From Gordonia sp. SL306 (GTDB lineage: Bacteria; Actinomycetota; Actinomycetes; Mycobacteriales; Mycobacteriaceae): 64,000 nucleotides of DNA. Below, piece after piece: positions 9,282 through 17,525 of the stretch. Numbering within the stretch: the first letter of the stretch is position 1; every line of letters starts with the position of its first letter. Under the pieces are notes generated by a model that was not told the DNA's origin, made no database searches, and was given only the letters and a program-made list of their open reading frames with translations. Made by a program: the position numbers and the translations under genes. The stretch spans positions 2,108,001-2,172,000 of the forward strand of contig NZ_CP113063.1 of NCBI RefSeq assembly GCF_026625785.1, written 5' to 3'.

Positions 9282-9662
9282 TCACTGCGGGGCGGGCGGT
9301 GGATCCCAGAACGCCACCTCGCCGTCGGGCATCGAGACGGCCCGGATCCCGTCGGGGGCGACGACGGACCACGCCTCGTATCGGCCGGTGGGGTCGCTGC
9401 CGATGTCGATTCGCGATCGGTCGTCGAGGGTCAGTGACAACGTCCCAGGGTGATCGACCGTCATCCTGTCGACGGATCTACCGGTCAGCGATTCGAGTGT
9501 GCTCGGCACTTCGTCCGGCGGAATGACCGCACCCTCCCCCGAGCGAACCGCGTCGTAGACCTCGAGCACGACGGTCCAGTCGAGATCGGTGCGGATGACG
9601 ATTCGGTACGGCTCGATCACGACCTCGGAGATCGTCTGAGACCGGTCGGTGATGCTCGTCAT
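9282..9662 (-). CDS. small DUF6188-like protein, possible immunity protein
   Basis: About 126 residues, soluble and strand-rich. The pattern (a D/N-rich LTLDDRSRIDIGSDPTGRYEAW core and an MPDGEVAFWDPP ending) resembles the DUF6188 family, often found as small genes beside secreted toxins. The ATG at 9662 makes an ATGA overlap with the stop of the upstream secreted-protein gene; an in-frame ATG at 9674 is an alternative, and neither has a clear ribosome site. Translational coupling to a toxin-like gene suggests a cognate immunity protein. Family assignment is from memory of the pattern and is uncertain. Confidence 0.7.
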   Translation of the reverse strand: MTSITDRSQTISEVVIEPYRIVIRTDLDWTVVLEVYDAVRSGEGAVIPPDEVPSTLESLTGRSVDRMTVDHPGTLSLTLDDRSRIDIGSDPTGRYEAWSVVAPDGIRAVSMPDGEVAFWDPPPAPQ

Positions 9663-10834
9663 TTCTGTGGCCATCCGCTGGGGACCGACGGGAACTGTCC
9701 ATCCGGTCCGAAATCGTGGTGGGTCAGGTCCGGGCCGGTCGGTTTCAACTGCTGGTCGACTGGTTGTCCGTACTTGTTGTAGTACCGAACGTACCCGTTC
9801 GGGTGTTGCGGGGTGGGCTCCATGATCCGGATCGAGTTCTCGTCGCCCGGGGAACCCGGCGGACGCCACACGACTCCCTTTCCGTTCCTCGCCGGTCCGG
9901 CGACGTAGCCCTCCGGAACCTGCGGCGGGCGAGGGGCGCCCTGCTGCCATGGCCGCAGCTTCGCCGGCGCGGGGGCGGGCTTCTGGGCGGCGGGCGGCTG
10001 GGTCGGTCTGGCCGGTGCGGATTCGGGAGCCTTCGGCGCCGGGGCAGGTGCGGGCTCTGCCGGTGCCTTCGGAGCCGGCGGCTTCATCCCTGGAGGCTTC
10101 ATCCCCGGGAGCGGGAAACCGCCACCCCGGGGCACCGGGATCTCGACGGGCGGCAGCTCGACGAACGGATTCTCGTTGTCGACGATGCCGTCGTGATCGT
10201 TGTCGACACCGTCCATGCCCGGACTGTCGAGTGGTGTCGCAGGCGGATCGTCCCGGTCCGGCGTGCGTTCCTCGGTGCGGCCGCTCTCGCCCGGCCGTCC
10301 ATGCGAACTCCGATCCGGTGACGAGTCCGGACGGGCGAAGGTCTTCGGCGTGGTCTTGTTCGGGCCGCGGTTCTCGGACGGACCGGATGGACGGTCATTG
10401 CCCTTCCGCTTGTTCCCGCTGCGACCGCGGTGATCAGAAGTACTCGGCGCCTTGGTCTTCGGGGAGAACTTGTGCGGATCGCGATCCGGCTTCGCCGGTG
10501 ATCTGTGGGGCGTCGACGGCTTCTTGGGGGCAGCCGGATTCGGCGGCTGCGCACCGGGAGACCCCGGCGACGAGGGCGACGGCGCATTGCTGTTCGGACT
10601 CGACGGCCCTGGCCGAGGCTTGATCTGGTGCGCCTCGCCGCCCCGGTTTCCCGGCGACGGGGCCTTGTTGTGGCCGCTCTTGCTGTTCCCCGACTGCGAT
10701 GACGACGCTCCGCCACCCATGCCCTTGGTGGAGGCTGCACCGGCATGGGCCAGTGGGAGGACGGCGATGAGGACGGCGGCCACAGCGGTGACACAGGCGC
10801 CGATCAACGTGGTGATGGCTCTGGAAGATCGCAT
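9659..10834 (-). CDS. secreted proline-rich protein with polymorphic-toxin-like C-terminal domain
   Basis: Protein of 391 residues. It has a Sec signal peptide with an AHA cleavage site near residue 32, then a long Ser/Pro/Lys-rich disordered region. Next come a calcium-loop-like acidic segment (DGVDNDHDGIVDNENPF), a PGMKPP repeat and a Pro/Ala linker. The compact C-terminal domain of about 90 residues has GPARNGKGVVWRPPGSPGD, SIRIMEP, NGYVRYYNKYGQPVD and a terminal GW. That arrangement resembles toxin tips of polymorphic toxins. The toxin activity is inferred, not shown. The segment PDRDPHKFSP recurs in the secreted protein at 46853-48004. No T7SS or LXG signal is visible. Confidence 0.78.
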   Translation of the reverse strand: MRSSRAITTLIGACVTAVAAVLIAVLPLAHAGAASTKGMGGGASSSQSGNSKSGHNKAPSPGNRGGEAHQIKPRPGPSSPNSNAPSPSSPGSPGAQPPNPAAPKKPSTPHRSPAKPDRDPHKFSPKTKAPSTSDHRGRSGNKRKGNDRPSGPSENRGPNKTTPKTFARPDSSPDRSSHGRPGESGRTEERTPDRDDPPATPLDSPGMDGVDNDHDGIVDNENPFVELPPVEIPVPRGGGFPLPGMKPPGMKPPAPKAPAEPAPAPAPKAPESAPARPTQPPAAQKPAPAPAKLRPWQQGAPRPPQVPEGYVAGPARNGKGVVWRPPGSPGDENSIRIMEPTPQHPNGYVRYYNKYGQPVDQQLKPTGPDLTHHDFGPDGQFPSVPSGWPQK

Positions 10835-10973
10835 GTTGTCTCGACTCTCGCGAATGGATGGGTCGAGATGAATCTAGGTCGGCATCACCCTCTCCGAACC
10901 CCGTGAGGAACCAATTCGGCTCAACGAACGACGGCCGGGAACATTCCAGGTCCCGGCGGCGTCGGCCCGGCCG

Positions 10974-11261
10974 TCACGGCTTCGGCAGCTTGCGGTGCAA
11001 CGGGTTCGCCGACACCGGGGTCGGCCGGCGACGTCGCCCCGGGACGCTCGACACCACCTGGGGTGAGTCCGCCGTCGACCTGGTCGCATCCTGCAGACGA
11101 ACAGCTGCGGAATTGCCCGCGCCCAGTGCCGGGGCGCCGATCACCCGCCGTGCCTCATGTCCGCATTCCGGGCACGTCGACTCATCCGGGATCGACGACA
11201 TCGAATGCTGCTCGGTGAAGTCATCGCAGGACTCCGAGCATCGGTAGACGTAGGTCGGCAT
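10974..11261 (-). CDS. fmdB: FmdB family zinc-ribbon protein
   Basis: Protein of 95 residues starting MPTYVYRC, the hallmark of FmdB. Putative zinc ligands are the cysteines in CSESC and CPECGHE (the first pair is CSESC rather than CxxC). The rest is basic and disordered. FmdB proteins accompany formamidase genes and are thought to be regulatory. It is divergent from the formamidase gene, starting 116 bp away, which supports the name. The length is normal for the family. Confidence 0.88.
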   Translation of the reverse strand: MPTYVYRCSESCDDFTEQHSMSSIPDESTCPECGHEARRVIGAPALGAGNSAAVRLQDATRSTADSPQVVSSVPGRRRRPTPVSANPLHRKLPKP

Positions 11262-11377
11262 CGGTTCACCATAAGCGGTCGACGCCGGCGTGACGCGTCG
11301 TAGACGCTGCCGATATCAGCTTGCGTCACTAGACTCGTCCCCGAGTCGATCCGTCGCCGGAAGATGAGGGAGTCGCT

Positions 11378-12634
11378 GTGCCGGAGCTGTTGTTCCCATT
11401 GGATTCGTCGAAGAGCTTCACCGATCAACAGATCGTCGGCCACAACCGCTGGCATCCCGACATCCCGCCGGCCGTCACCGTGAAACCCGGCGACACCTTC
11501 CGCGCGCATTGCCGTGAGTGGTTCGACGGCGCCATCCACAACGACGACTCGGCCGACGACATCCTCAACGCCCCACTGAACAACGTGCACACCCTGTCCG
11601 GGCCGTTCGCGATCGAAGGTGCCGAGCCGGGTGATCTGCTGATCGTCGACATCCTCGACGTCGGGCCGATCCCTCAAGAGGATTCGGGCCCGCTGGCCGG
11701 TCAGGGCTGGGGCTACACGGGCATCTTCGCCACTCGCAACGGCGGCGGATTCCTCACCGAACAATTCCCGGACGCCTACAAGGCGATCTGGGACTTCAGC
11801 GGCCAGAGCACGACGTCGAGGCATGTCCCGCATGTGAAGTACACCGGCATCGTGCATCCCGGCCTGATGGGCACGGCTCCGTCGCCCGAGCTGCTGGGGA
11901 CGTGGAACGCGCGTGAGGCGACCCTGATCGCCACCGATCCCGACCGGGTACCGCCGCTCGCGCTGCCGCCCGAGCCGGACGGTGCTGTCCTCGGCTCCCT
12001 GTCCGGCGCCGAATTCGACCGCGTCGCAGGTGAAGCCGCGCGGACCGCACCGCCCAGGGAGAACGGCGGGAATCAGGACATCAAGAACCTCACCAAGGGC
12101 ACCCGCGTGTTCTATCCGGTGTTCGTTCCCGGTGCCAATCTGTCGTTCGGCGACCTGCACTTCTCCCAGGGCGACGGTGAGATCACCTTCTGCGGGGCCA
12201 TCGAGATGGGTGGCTTCATGGATCTCCACGTCGATCTGATCAAGGGTGGCATGGCGACCTACGGTGTCACCGAGAACGCCATCTTCCTACCCGGCAACAC
12301 CGACCCGCAGTACTCCGAGTGGATCGCTTTCTCCGGTACCTCGGTGACGCTCGACGGCGAGCAACGCTACTTGGATTCGGATCTCTCCTACCAGCGCGCT
12401 TGCCTACACGCGATCGACTACCTCACCAAGTTCGGCTACAGCCCGGAGCAGGCTTACCTCCTCCTCGGGTCGGCGCCCATCGAAGGCCGCCTCTCCGGAG
12501 TGGTCGACATCCCCAATTCGTGTGCGACGGTCTACATCCCGACTGCGATCTTCGACTTCCCCATCGCGCCGTCGAAAGAGGGGCCGGTACAGATCGATCC
12601 GGGGGTGGGTGCGCCGACGGCGAGTTTCGGATAG
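11378..12634 (+). CDS. fmdA: formamidase / acetamidase
   Basis: Hydrolase of 418 residues that converts formamide (or short amides) to ammonia and the acid, in the cytoplasm. It belongs to the FmdA/AmdA family: GHNRWHPDIPPAVTVKPGD at the N-terminus, HTLSGPFAIEGAEPGDLL, the HPGLMGTAPS segment, FSQGDGEITFCGAIEM, and VDIPNSCATVYIP near the end. GTG start at 11378 with GATGAGGGAG just upstream. Length and domain content are complete. It is divergent from fmdB, a common pairing. Confidence 0.93.
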   Translation: MPELLFPLDSSKSFTDQQIVGHNRWHPDIPPAVTVKPGDTFRAHCREWFDGAIHNDDSADDILNAPLNNVHTLSGPFAIEGAEPGDLLIVDILDVGPIPQEDSGPLAGQGWGYTGIFATRNGGGFLTEQFPDAYKAIWDFSGQSTTSRHVPHVKYTGIVHPGLMGTAPSPELLGTWNAREATLIATDPDRVPPLALPPEPDGAVLGSLSGAEFDRVAGEAARTAPPRENGGNQDIKNLTKGTRVFYPVFVPGANLSFGDLHFSQGDGEITFCGAIEMGGFMDLHVDLIKGGMATYGVTENAIFLPGNTDPQYSEWIAFSGTSVTLDGEQRYLDSDLSYQRACLHAIDYLTKFGYSPEQAYLLLGSAPIEGRLSGVVDIPNSCATVYIPTAIFDFPIAPSKEGPVQIDPGVGAPTASFG

Positions 12635-12651
12635 GAGTCAACCTCGAGCGC

Positions 12652-12710
12652 GTGGCTCCTGTGGCTCCTGTTCACTGGTGTCCACTGCAGTCCACTGCAG
12701 TCCACTGGTG
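12652..12710. repeat. short tandem repeats
   Basis: Two copies of GTGGCTCCT (12652-12669) are followed by two exact copies of TCCACTGCAG (12681-12700) and a third diverged copy, TCCACTGGTG (12701-12710). They lie in the 146-bp gap between the formamidase gene and the SOS-controlled HNH gene. Function unknown. Confidence 0.65.
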
Positions 12711-12751
12711 TGGCTGAAAGTTGTTGCGGTAAATGACTATTGACTCTTGCC

Positions 12752-12767
12752 TCGAACATATATTCGA
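12752..12767 (+). promoter_or_regulatory. LexA (SOS) box
   Basis: TCGAACATATATTCGA matches the mycobacterial SOS-box consensus TCGAACRNRYGTTYGA at 15 of 16 positions (A instead of G at position 11). It lies inside a perfect 6-bp inverted repeat (CTCGAA / TTCGAG) ending 13 bp before the ATG of a 13E12-family HNH gene. Members of that family carry LexA boxes in Mycobacterium tuberculosis. Expression on DNA damage is inferred. Confidence 0.75.
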
Positions 12768-12780
12768 GTAGAGTGGAGTC

Positions 12781-14031
12781 ATGGGAGCAGCGGGGGATCT
12801 CACCACCATCACCGACATCTTGGGCGAATTGCGCGTTGACGCAGAGCTCAGTGGTCGCGACGTATGCGACGCAATGAAGTCGATCATCAGGGCACGCAAC
12901 CAGATCGACCATCGTGCAGCCGTCCTCGCCGGCGCGCTCGATCGCCTGGGAGTCGCCAAAGATCACGGACGGACCACTCGAGAGTTGTTGATCGTCATGG
13001 GATTCGCGCCGTCGGCGGCGCAGCGACTGCTGCGCATCGCGGCCGGGGTGACACAGCTCCCGACCCTGGACGCGCACGCTGCCGACGGTGCCGTCTCCGG
13101 TGAGCACACAGATGCGATCGTGCGTGGCATGAATCACATCGCGATCCGATCGCCGGAACCGATCGATGAGGCGATGCGTCATAAACATGTGACAGATCTT
13201 CTCGGACAGTTCTTCTCCGGCGCCACACCCGCCGAGATCATGGATCGCGCACGGACACTCGGCAACCAGATCGCCGCTTCGACAGAGGGCGGCCTCCCTG
13301 CGGCCGAAGATCGGGCGCTCAACACGCTCGATCACGGCAAAGACGATGACGGCCGACTCCAGGTGCGGGCCGACCTCGACGTCGAGGTCGGCGAGAAGTT
13401 CCGTGCGGCCATCGACGAGCTGGCAGCACCCCGGCCAGAACCCGACGGCTCACCGGATGCGCGGTCCACCCAGCGTCGTCAGGCCGACGCCCTGGAGACG
13501 CTCCTCGACATCGCCGCCCGCAGTGGCGACACCGCGTCCGCGCCGCGCACCCAGGTGCTGCTGACAGTACCGGCCGACGCTCCGACGTTGTCGTCGTTGG
13601 CGCTCATGGGATCGGTCACCGAGGCCACGATGCGCACGCTTGCATGTGACACGTCGGTCACCACCGTCATCGTCGACGGCGAACGGGTGCCACTCGACAT
13701 CAGCCGCGAGAAGCGATTCTTCCCGGCGCACCTACGCAAGGCCCTCTACGTTCGCGACCAGTGCTGCATCAAGTGCGGCGCACCTGCCGACCGCACCCAC
13801 GCCCACCACATCCGTCACTGGGCAGACGGCGGGGACACATGTCTCGTGAACGGCTGCCTCCTCTGTCCGTCGTGTCATGCGGATGTGCATCACAACGGTT
13901 GGGAGGTGTTCATCGGTGCCGACCAGCATCCGTGGCTCATCCCACCGCGGGCCGTCGACCCGAGACGCAGACCCCTGCGTGCCTACAACAGACGCACGCT
14001 GACCACCGACGACCTCGCACTGGCCGGCTGA
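12781..14031 (+). CDS. 13E12-family protein, DUF222 plus HNH nuclease domain
   Basis: Protein of 416 residues. The N-terminal helical DUF222 region contains GFAPSAAQRLLRIA and TLDAHAADGAVSGEHTDAI. The C-terminal HNH domain (about residues 315-385) has CIKCGAPADRTHAHHIRHWADGG, then CLLCPSCHADVHHNGW; these give the zinc-binding CxxC pairs and the catalytic HH. The family is multicopy in mycolate actinomycetes. Its role is unproven, though SOS control suggests DNA damage or mobile DNA. It is preceded by a LexA box, and the gene ends in a basic tail. A second, damaged member lies at 45412. Confidence 0.9.
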   Translation: MGAAGDLTTITDILGELRVDAELSGRDVCDAMKSIIRARNQIDHRAAVLAGALDRLGVAKDHGRTTRELLIVMGFAPSAAQRLLRIAAGVTQLPTLDAHAADGAVSGEHTDAIVRGMNHIAIRSPEPIDEAMRHKHVTDLLGQFFSGATPAEIMDRARTLGNQIAASTEGGLPAAEDRALNTLDHGKDDDGRLQVRADLDVEVGEKFRAAIDELAAPRPEPDGSPDARSTQRRQADALETLLDIAARSGDTASAPRTQVLLTVPADAPTLSSLALMGSVTEATMRTLACDTSVTTVIVDGERVPLDISREKRFFPAHLRKALYVRDQCCIKCGAPADRTHAHHIRHWADGGDTCLVNGCLLCPSCHADVHHNGWEVFIGADQHPWLIPPRAVDPRRRPLRAYNRRTLTTDDLALAG

Positions 14032-14166
14032 CGCTGAACCGTCCCATCGCTCAACCGTCCCAGCGCAATTGATTCCTCGCACCCGGCAAGCAGCGGTTCA
14101 CCCGGCCGGGACCGCATCAGTCCTTTGACAACTCCATAGTGTGAATCAACAGGGTGCCTGCGCTGT

Positions 14167-14205
14167 TGATCGGGTGGCCGCCCTGACACGGCGGCCACCC
14201 GATCA
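14167..14205. terminator. strong bidirectional hairpin
   Basis: Perfect 16-bp inverted repeat (TGATCGGGTGGCCGCC and its complement) with a 7-base loop. Its right arm includes the stop codon of the leftward desaturase gene. It separates converging genes. Confidence 0.75.
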
Positions 14206-15444
14206 GCCCGCCACCTGCACAGGGGCCTTCTTGAGCTCGCGCAGTGCTGTCCGCAAGCCCCGACGCCGGCCGGTCGCCGGATCGACTCCGAAGTGGTTCT
14301 GTACACCCTCGCGCACGGCGAACCGCAACTCCGAGGCTGTCTCGGGTGCATCGTCGGACGTCGCCTTCAACAACGCGTTGGGCAGAGCGAGCTTGGCGAT
14401 CGTCCGGAACGACTGGAAGTATTGGTGCACAATGGAACCCGTCGTATACGGCAGGTCGTACTTGTCGCACAGTTCACGTACCCGAACACCGATCTCCTCG
14501 TACCGATTGCTCGGCAGATCGGGGAACAGATGGTGTTCGATCTGATGACTCAGGTTGCCGCTCATGAAACGCATCAGCGGTCCGGCGCGAAAGTTGGCCG
14601 ATCCCAGCATCTGTCGAAGGTACCAGCGCGGCTGATCTTCGTTCTCGTACTCCTCGACGGTGAACTTCTCGGCACCGTCCGGGAAGTGGCCGCAGAAGAT
14701 CACCATGTACGACCAATAGTTGCGAATGATGTTGGCGGTGAAGTTGGCGGTGATGTTCGACTTCCAATTGGGACCGGCCAAGGCTGGGAAGATCAGGTAG
14801 TCCTTGGCCGCCTGCTTGCCGACCTTGCGGCCGATGATCCGCAGATCCTTGAACGCCTGCCGGTAGGACTTCTCCTTCTTGCGGAGCTTCTCGGTCTCCA
14901 GATGGTGAAGCGCCACACCGTATTCGAAGAAGGTACCGAGGGTGAGGTTGTAGAACGGGTTCCCGACGTTCCACCACTCCCACGGCTGATCGCGCGTCAC
15001 GCGCAGAATCCCGTAACCCACGTCGTCATCCATCCCGACGATGTTGGTGTACTTGTGATGGACGAAGTTGTGGGAGTGCTTCCACTGCACACTCGGGCAC
15101 GTGGTGTCCCACTCCCACGAGGACGAGTGGACCTCCGGATCGTTCATCCAGTCCCACTGCCCGTGCATCACGTTGTGGCCGAGTTCCATGTTCTCCACGA
15201 TCTTCGCGAGACCGAGGATGGCGGTGCCCAGGACCCACGCAGGCTTGCGGTTGCTGAACATCAGCACCACACGACCACTGGCCGCGAGACTGCGCTGGAT
15301 GGTGATCGAGCGTCGGATGTAGCGGGCATCCGACTCGCCGCGTTCTTCCTCGATGTCGCGTCTGATCGCGTCGAGTTCCGCGCCCAGGGCCTCGACGTCG
15401 GCGTCGGTCAGATGTGCGTATTGATCAATGTCGGTGATCGCCAT
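14203..15444 (-). CDS. desA3: acyl-CoA/fatty acid desaturase, DesA3-like
   Basis: Membrane di-iron desaturase of 413 residues that introduces a double bond into acyl chains (stearate to oleate in the mycobacterial homologue). The three histidine boxes are present: HNVMH, HSHNFVHH and HQIEHH. Hydrophobic segments surround them. The ORF starts MAITDIDQYAHLT. It lies 9 bp downstream of a ferredoxin reductase on the same strand, matching the Rv3230c-Rv3229c pair of M. tuberculosis, in which the reductase supplies electrons. A palindrome in front of the pair may be the regulatory site. Confidence 0.9.
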   Translation of the reverse strand: MAITDIDQYAHLTDADVEALGAELDAIRRDIEEERGESDARYIRRSITIQRSLAASGRVVLMFSNRKPAWVLGTAILGLAKIVENMELGHNVMHGQWDWMNDPEVHSSSWEWDTTCPSVQWKHSHNFVHHKYTNIVGMDDDVGYGILRVTRDQPWEWWNVGNPFYNLTLGTFFEYGVALHHLETEKLRKKEKSYRQAFKDLRIIGRKVGKQAAKDYLIFPALAGPNWKSNITANFTANIIRNYWSYMVIFCGHFPDGAEKFTVEEYENEDQPRWYLRQMLGSANFRAGPLMRFMSGNLSHQIEHHLFPDLPSNRYEEIGVRVRELCDKYDLPYTTGSIVHQYFQSFRTIAKLALPNALLKATSDDAPETASELRFAVREGVQNHFGVDPATGRRRGLRTALRELKKAPVQVAG

Positions 15445-15453
15445 TGCTCCCCT

Positions 15454-16566
15454 TTACAGGTCGAGTGTGCATTCTCCAGACACGGTGCTGATACATGTCT
15501 GGATTCGATCTCCTTCACGATGCTCATCGCCACTGCGCAGGTCGCGCACGTAGCCCCCGGCCAACGGAACAACGCAGGTCTGACAGATGCCCATCCGGCA
15601 CCCGAACGGCATCTGGATGCCCAGTCCTTCGCCGGCCTCCATGAGTGTTGTGGCACCGTCGATCTCAGTGGTCTTGCCGGTCTTGGTGAACGTGACCGTC
15701 CCGCCTTCACCACCCACGTCGGTCCGTGCGATGGCGAACCGCTCGATGTGGAGCTGGTCGCGCAGACCCTCGTCGGTGTAGCGCTCCTCGACGGTATCGA
15801 GCATCGCAACGGGCCCACAGGCCCAGCACGAACGGTCGCGCCAGTCCGGGACCTCGGCATCGAGCTGATCGAGTTCGAACTTACCGTGCTCGCGGGTGAG
15901 CTGCAGTTGCAGACTGTAGGACACCATGTCGGAATCCATCTCCTCGAGTTCCTCGAGGAAGATGACGTCGTCTCGGGTGGGCGCCGAGTGCACGTGCACG
16001 ATGTCGGGCTGCTGCTCGCGTGAGCTCACGGACCGGAGCATCGACATGACCGGCGTGATACCGCTGCCCGCGGTGAGGAACAGGATGCTGTCGGGTAGCG
16101 GCTCGGGCAGATGGAAGTCGCCCTTGGGCGCCGCGAGCCGGATGATCGTCCCGGGACTGACGCCGTCGACGAGGTGCGTCGAGAGGAACCCGTCGGGATT
16201 CGCCTTCACCGTGATCGCGATCTTCCGATCGTCCGAACTACCGATCGAGGTCAGGGAATAGGACCGCCAATGCCAGCGCCCGCCGACCTGCAGCCCGATC
16301 CCCACGTACTGGCCGGGTTTGTACGACTCAGGAAAGCCCCATCCGGTGCGGATGGTGACCGTCGCGGAATCCTCGGTCTCACGCTCGACGTGGACGACCC
16401 GGCCGCGCAATTCACGTGCACTCCACAGCGGATTGATGAGGTGCAGATAGTCATCGGGCAACAATGGCGTGGTCGCGCGGGCGATGAGGCCCCGCACGAT
16501 GTTGACCTCGGGTTTCTTCGCCTCGACGTCGGCCGCCGGGCGCTTGCTCCACTTCAAAAGGTCCAT
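15454..16566 (-). CDS. ferredoxin-NADP reductase partner of desaturase, FNR plus [2Fe-2S] domain
   Basis: Electron-transfer protein of 370 residues. A ferredoxin-reductase FAD domain (WHWRSYSLTS) and an NAD(P) domain (FLTAGSGITPVMSML, CWACGP) are followed by a C-terminal plant-type [2Fe-2S] domain with ligands in CRMGICQTC and the final C of IQTC. The ATG at 16566 was chosen because GGAGGTGGGAGGAG lies directly upstream. It resembles Rv3230c, which drives DesA3. It is probably co-transcribed with the desaturase. Confidence 0.9.
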   Translation of the reverse strand: MDLLKWSKRPAADVEAKKPEVNIVRGLIARATTPLLPDDYLHLINPLWSARELRGRVVHVERETEDSATVTIRTGWGFPESYKPGQYVGIGLQVGGRWHWRSYSLTSIGSSDDRKIAITVKANPDGFLSTHLVDGVSPGTIIRLAAPKGDFHLPEPLPDSILFLTAGSGITPVMSMLRSVSSREQQPDIVHVHSAPTRDDVIFLEELEEMDSDMVSYSLQLQLTREHGKFELDQLDAEVPDWRDRSCWACGPVAMLDTVEERYTDEGLRDQLHIERFAIARTDVGGEGGTVTFTKTGKTTEIDGATTLMEAGEGLGIQMPFGCRMGICQTCVVPLAGGYVRDLRSGDEHREGDRIQTCISTVSGECTLDL

Positions 16567-16588
16567 ACAGGCTCCTCCCACCTCCTGG

Positions 16589-16602
16589 TGTACGACTGTA
16601 CA
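16589..16602. promoter_or_regulatory. palindromic operator candidate before desaturase operon
   Basis: TGTAC-N4-GTACA, a perfect inverted repeat 22 bp upstream of the reductase start. It suits a TetR-type repressor controlling lipid desaturation. The cognate regulator is not adjacent, so this is an inference. Confidence 0.5.
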
Positions 16603-16697
16603 CAGATCAGGGAGCTCCGTCGGAGTGTTCACGGCACATCGGTGGCCCTCAGGTTTCGTCCAGGTCGCTCCCAGACTCAGCCTCTAGCGTTGCTGAC

Positions 16698-17525
16698 ATG
16701 GCCGCGACTGTCACTGGGCGCAACCCCTCCCTCTCACGCGCAGTGGTGGTCGCGGCCACACTCGTCCTCGCCGCCGCGGCCGTCTTCCTGGTCGCGGTCC
16801 GGACACCGACCGGGCAGCGCATCGACCAGTGGCTCCTCGACGCCGGGCGGCGCATCCCGAAAGCCGATGTACCCGCCATCGTCACGATCGACATCGTCTC
16901 CAATCCGCTCCTGTGGCTGGGGGTCGCCGCGGCCGTCGTGGTGCTGATCCAGCTCGGGCGGTTCCGCTCACGCGCCGAGGCACGGCACACGCTGATCACC
17001 ACTGCGGCGTTGCTCGCGTTTCCGCCGGCCGCCATCCTGGTTGCGCGCATCCTGCGCGATCACGTCCTGACCCGTCCGCAACTCCACGATTGGATCACCG
17101 AGACGTCCAACTCGGCGCCGAGCGGTCACGCCGCCGCGGTCACCGCCGTCGCCGTGGTGCTGATCCGTGCCACTCCCCCGGTACTGCGCCCACTGATCGG
17201 CATCGTGCTCGGCGGCTGGGCCGCCGTGATCGGCGTCTCGCTCGTCGCGGCCGGGTGGCACCGTCCCAGCGACGTGGTGATCTCGGTGCTCCTCGTCGCG
17301 GCAGCCGGGATGCTGCTCCCCGACCCGTGGCGCGAACCGCGCCGACGTCGTGTCGGGTCGACCTCAGCGAACCGGCCAGACCACCCGTTCGAGCGATCGA
17401 CCGTCGAGGAGTCGACCGATGTTGTCGGCTATGTCATGGACGCGCCCGACGAAGGTGTCGCGGGTGACACCCGACGTATGGGGCGTCATCAGCACATTGG
17501 GCAGCTGGTGAAAGGGCATGCCTGA
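16698..17525 (+). CDS. PAP2-family membrane phosphatase
   Basis: Integral membrane protein of 275 residues with about six hydrophobic segments. The PAP2 phosphatase signature is partly visible: SNSAPSGHAAAVTAVAV (the PSGH motif) and SLVAAGWHRPSDVVIS (the SxxxxxxHxxxD motif). Such enzymes remove phosphate from lipid phosphates. The last 50 residues are hydrophilic and overlap the 3' end of the converging dehydrogenase gene by 162 bp, so this tail may be a neutral read-through extension. ATG start. Confidence 0.82.
   Translation: MAATVTGRNPSLSRAVVVAATLVLAAAAVFLVAVRTPTGQRIDQWLLDAGRRIPKADVPAIVTIDIVSNPLLWLGVAAAVVVLIQLGRFRSRAEARHTLITTAALLAFPPAAILVARILRDHVLTRPQLHDWITETSNSAPSGHAAAVTAVAVVLIRATPPVLRPLIGIVLGGWAAVIGVSLVAAGWHRPSDVVISVLLVAAAGMLLPDPWREPRRRRVGSTSANRPDHPFERSTVEESTDVVGYVMDAPDEGVAGDTRRMGRHQHIGQLVKGHA

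Noticed and set aside
14293..16023. 576-codon rightward open frame over the desaturase and reductase genes
   Set aside because: Antisense shadow of two well-supported genes; composition and motifs are those of reverse-complement high-GC coding sequence.
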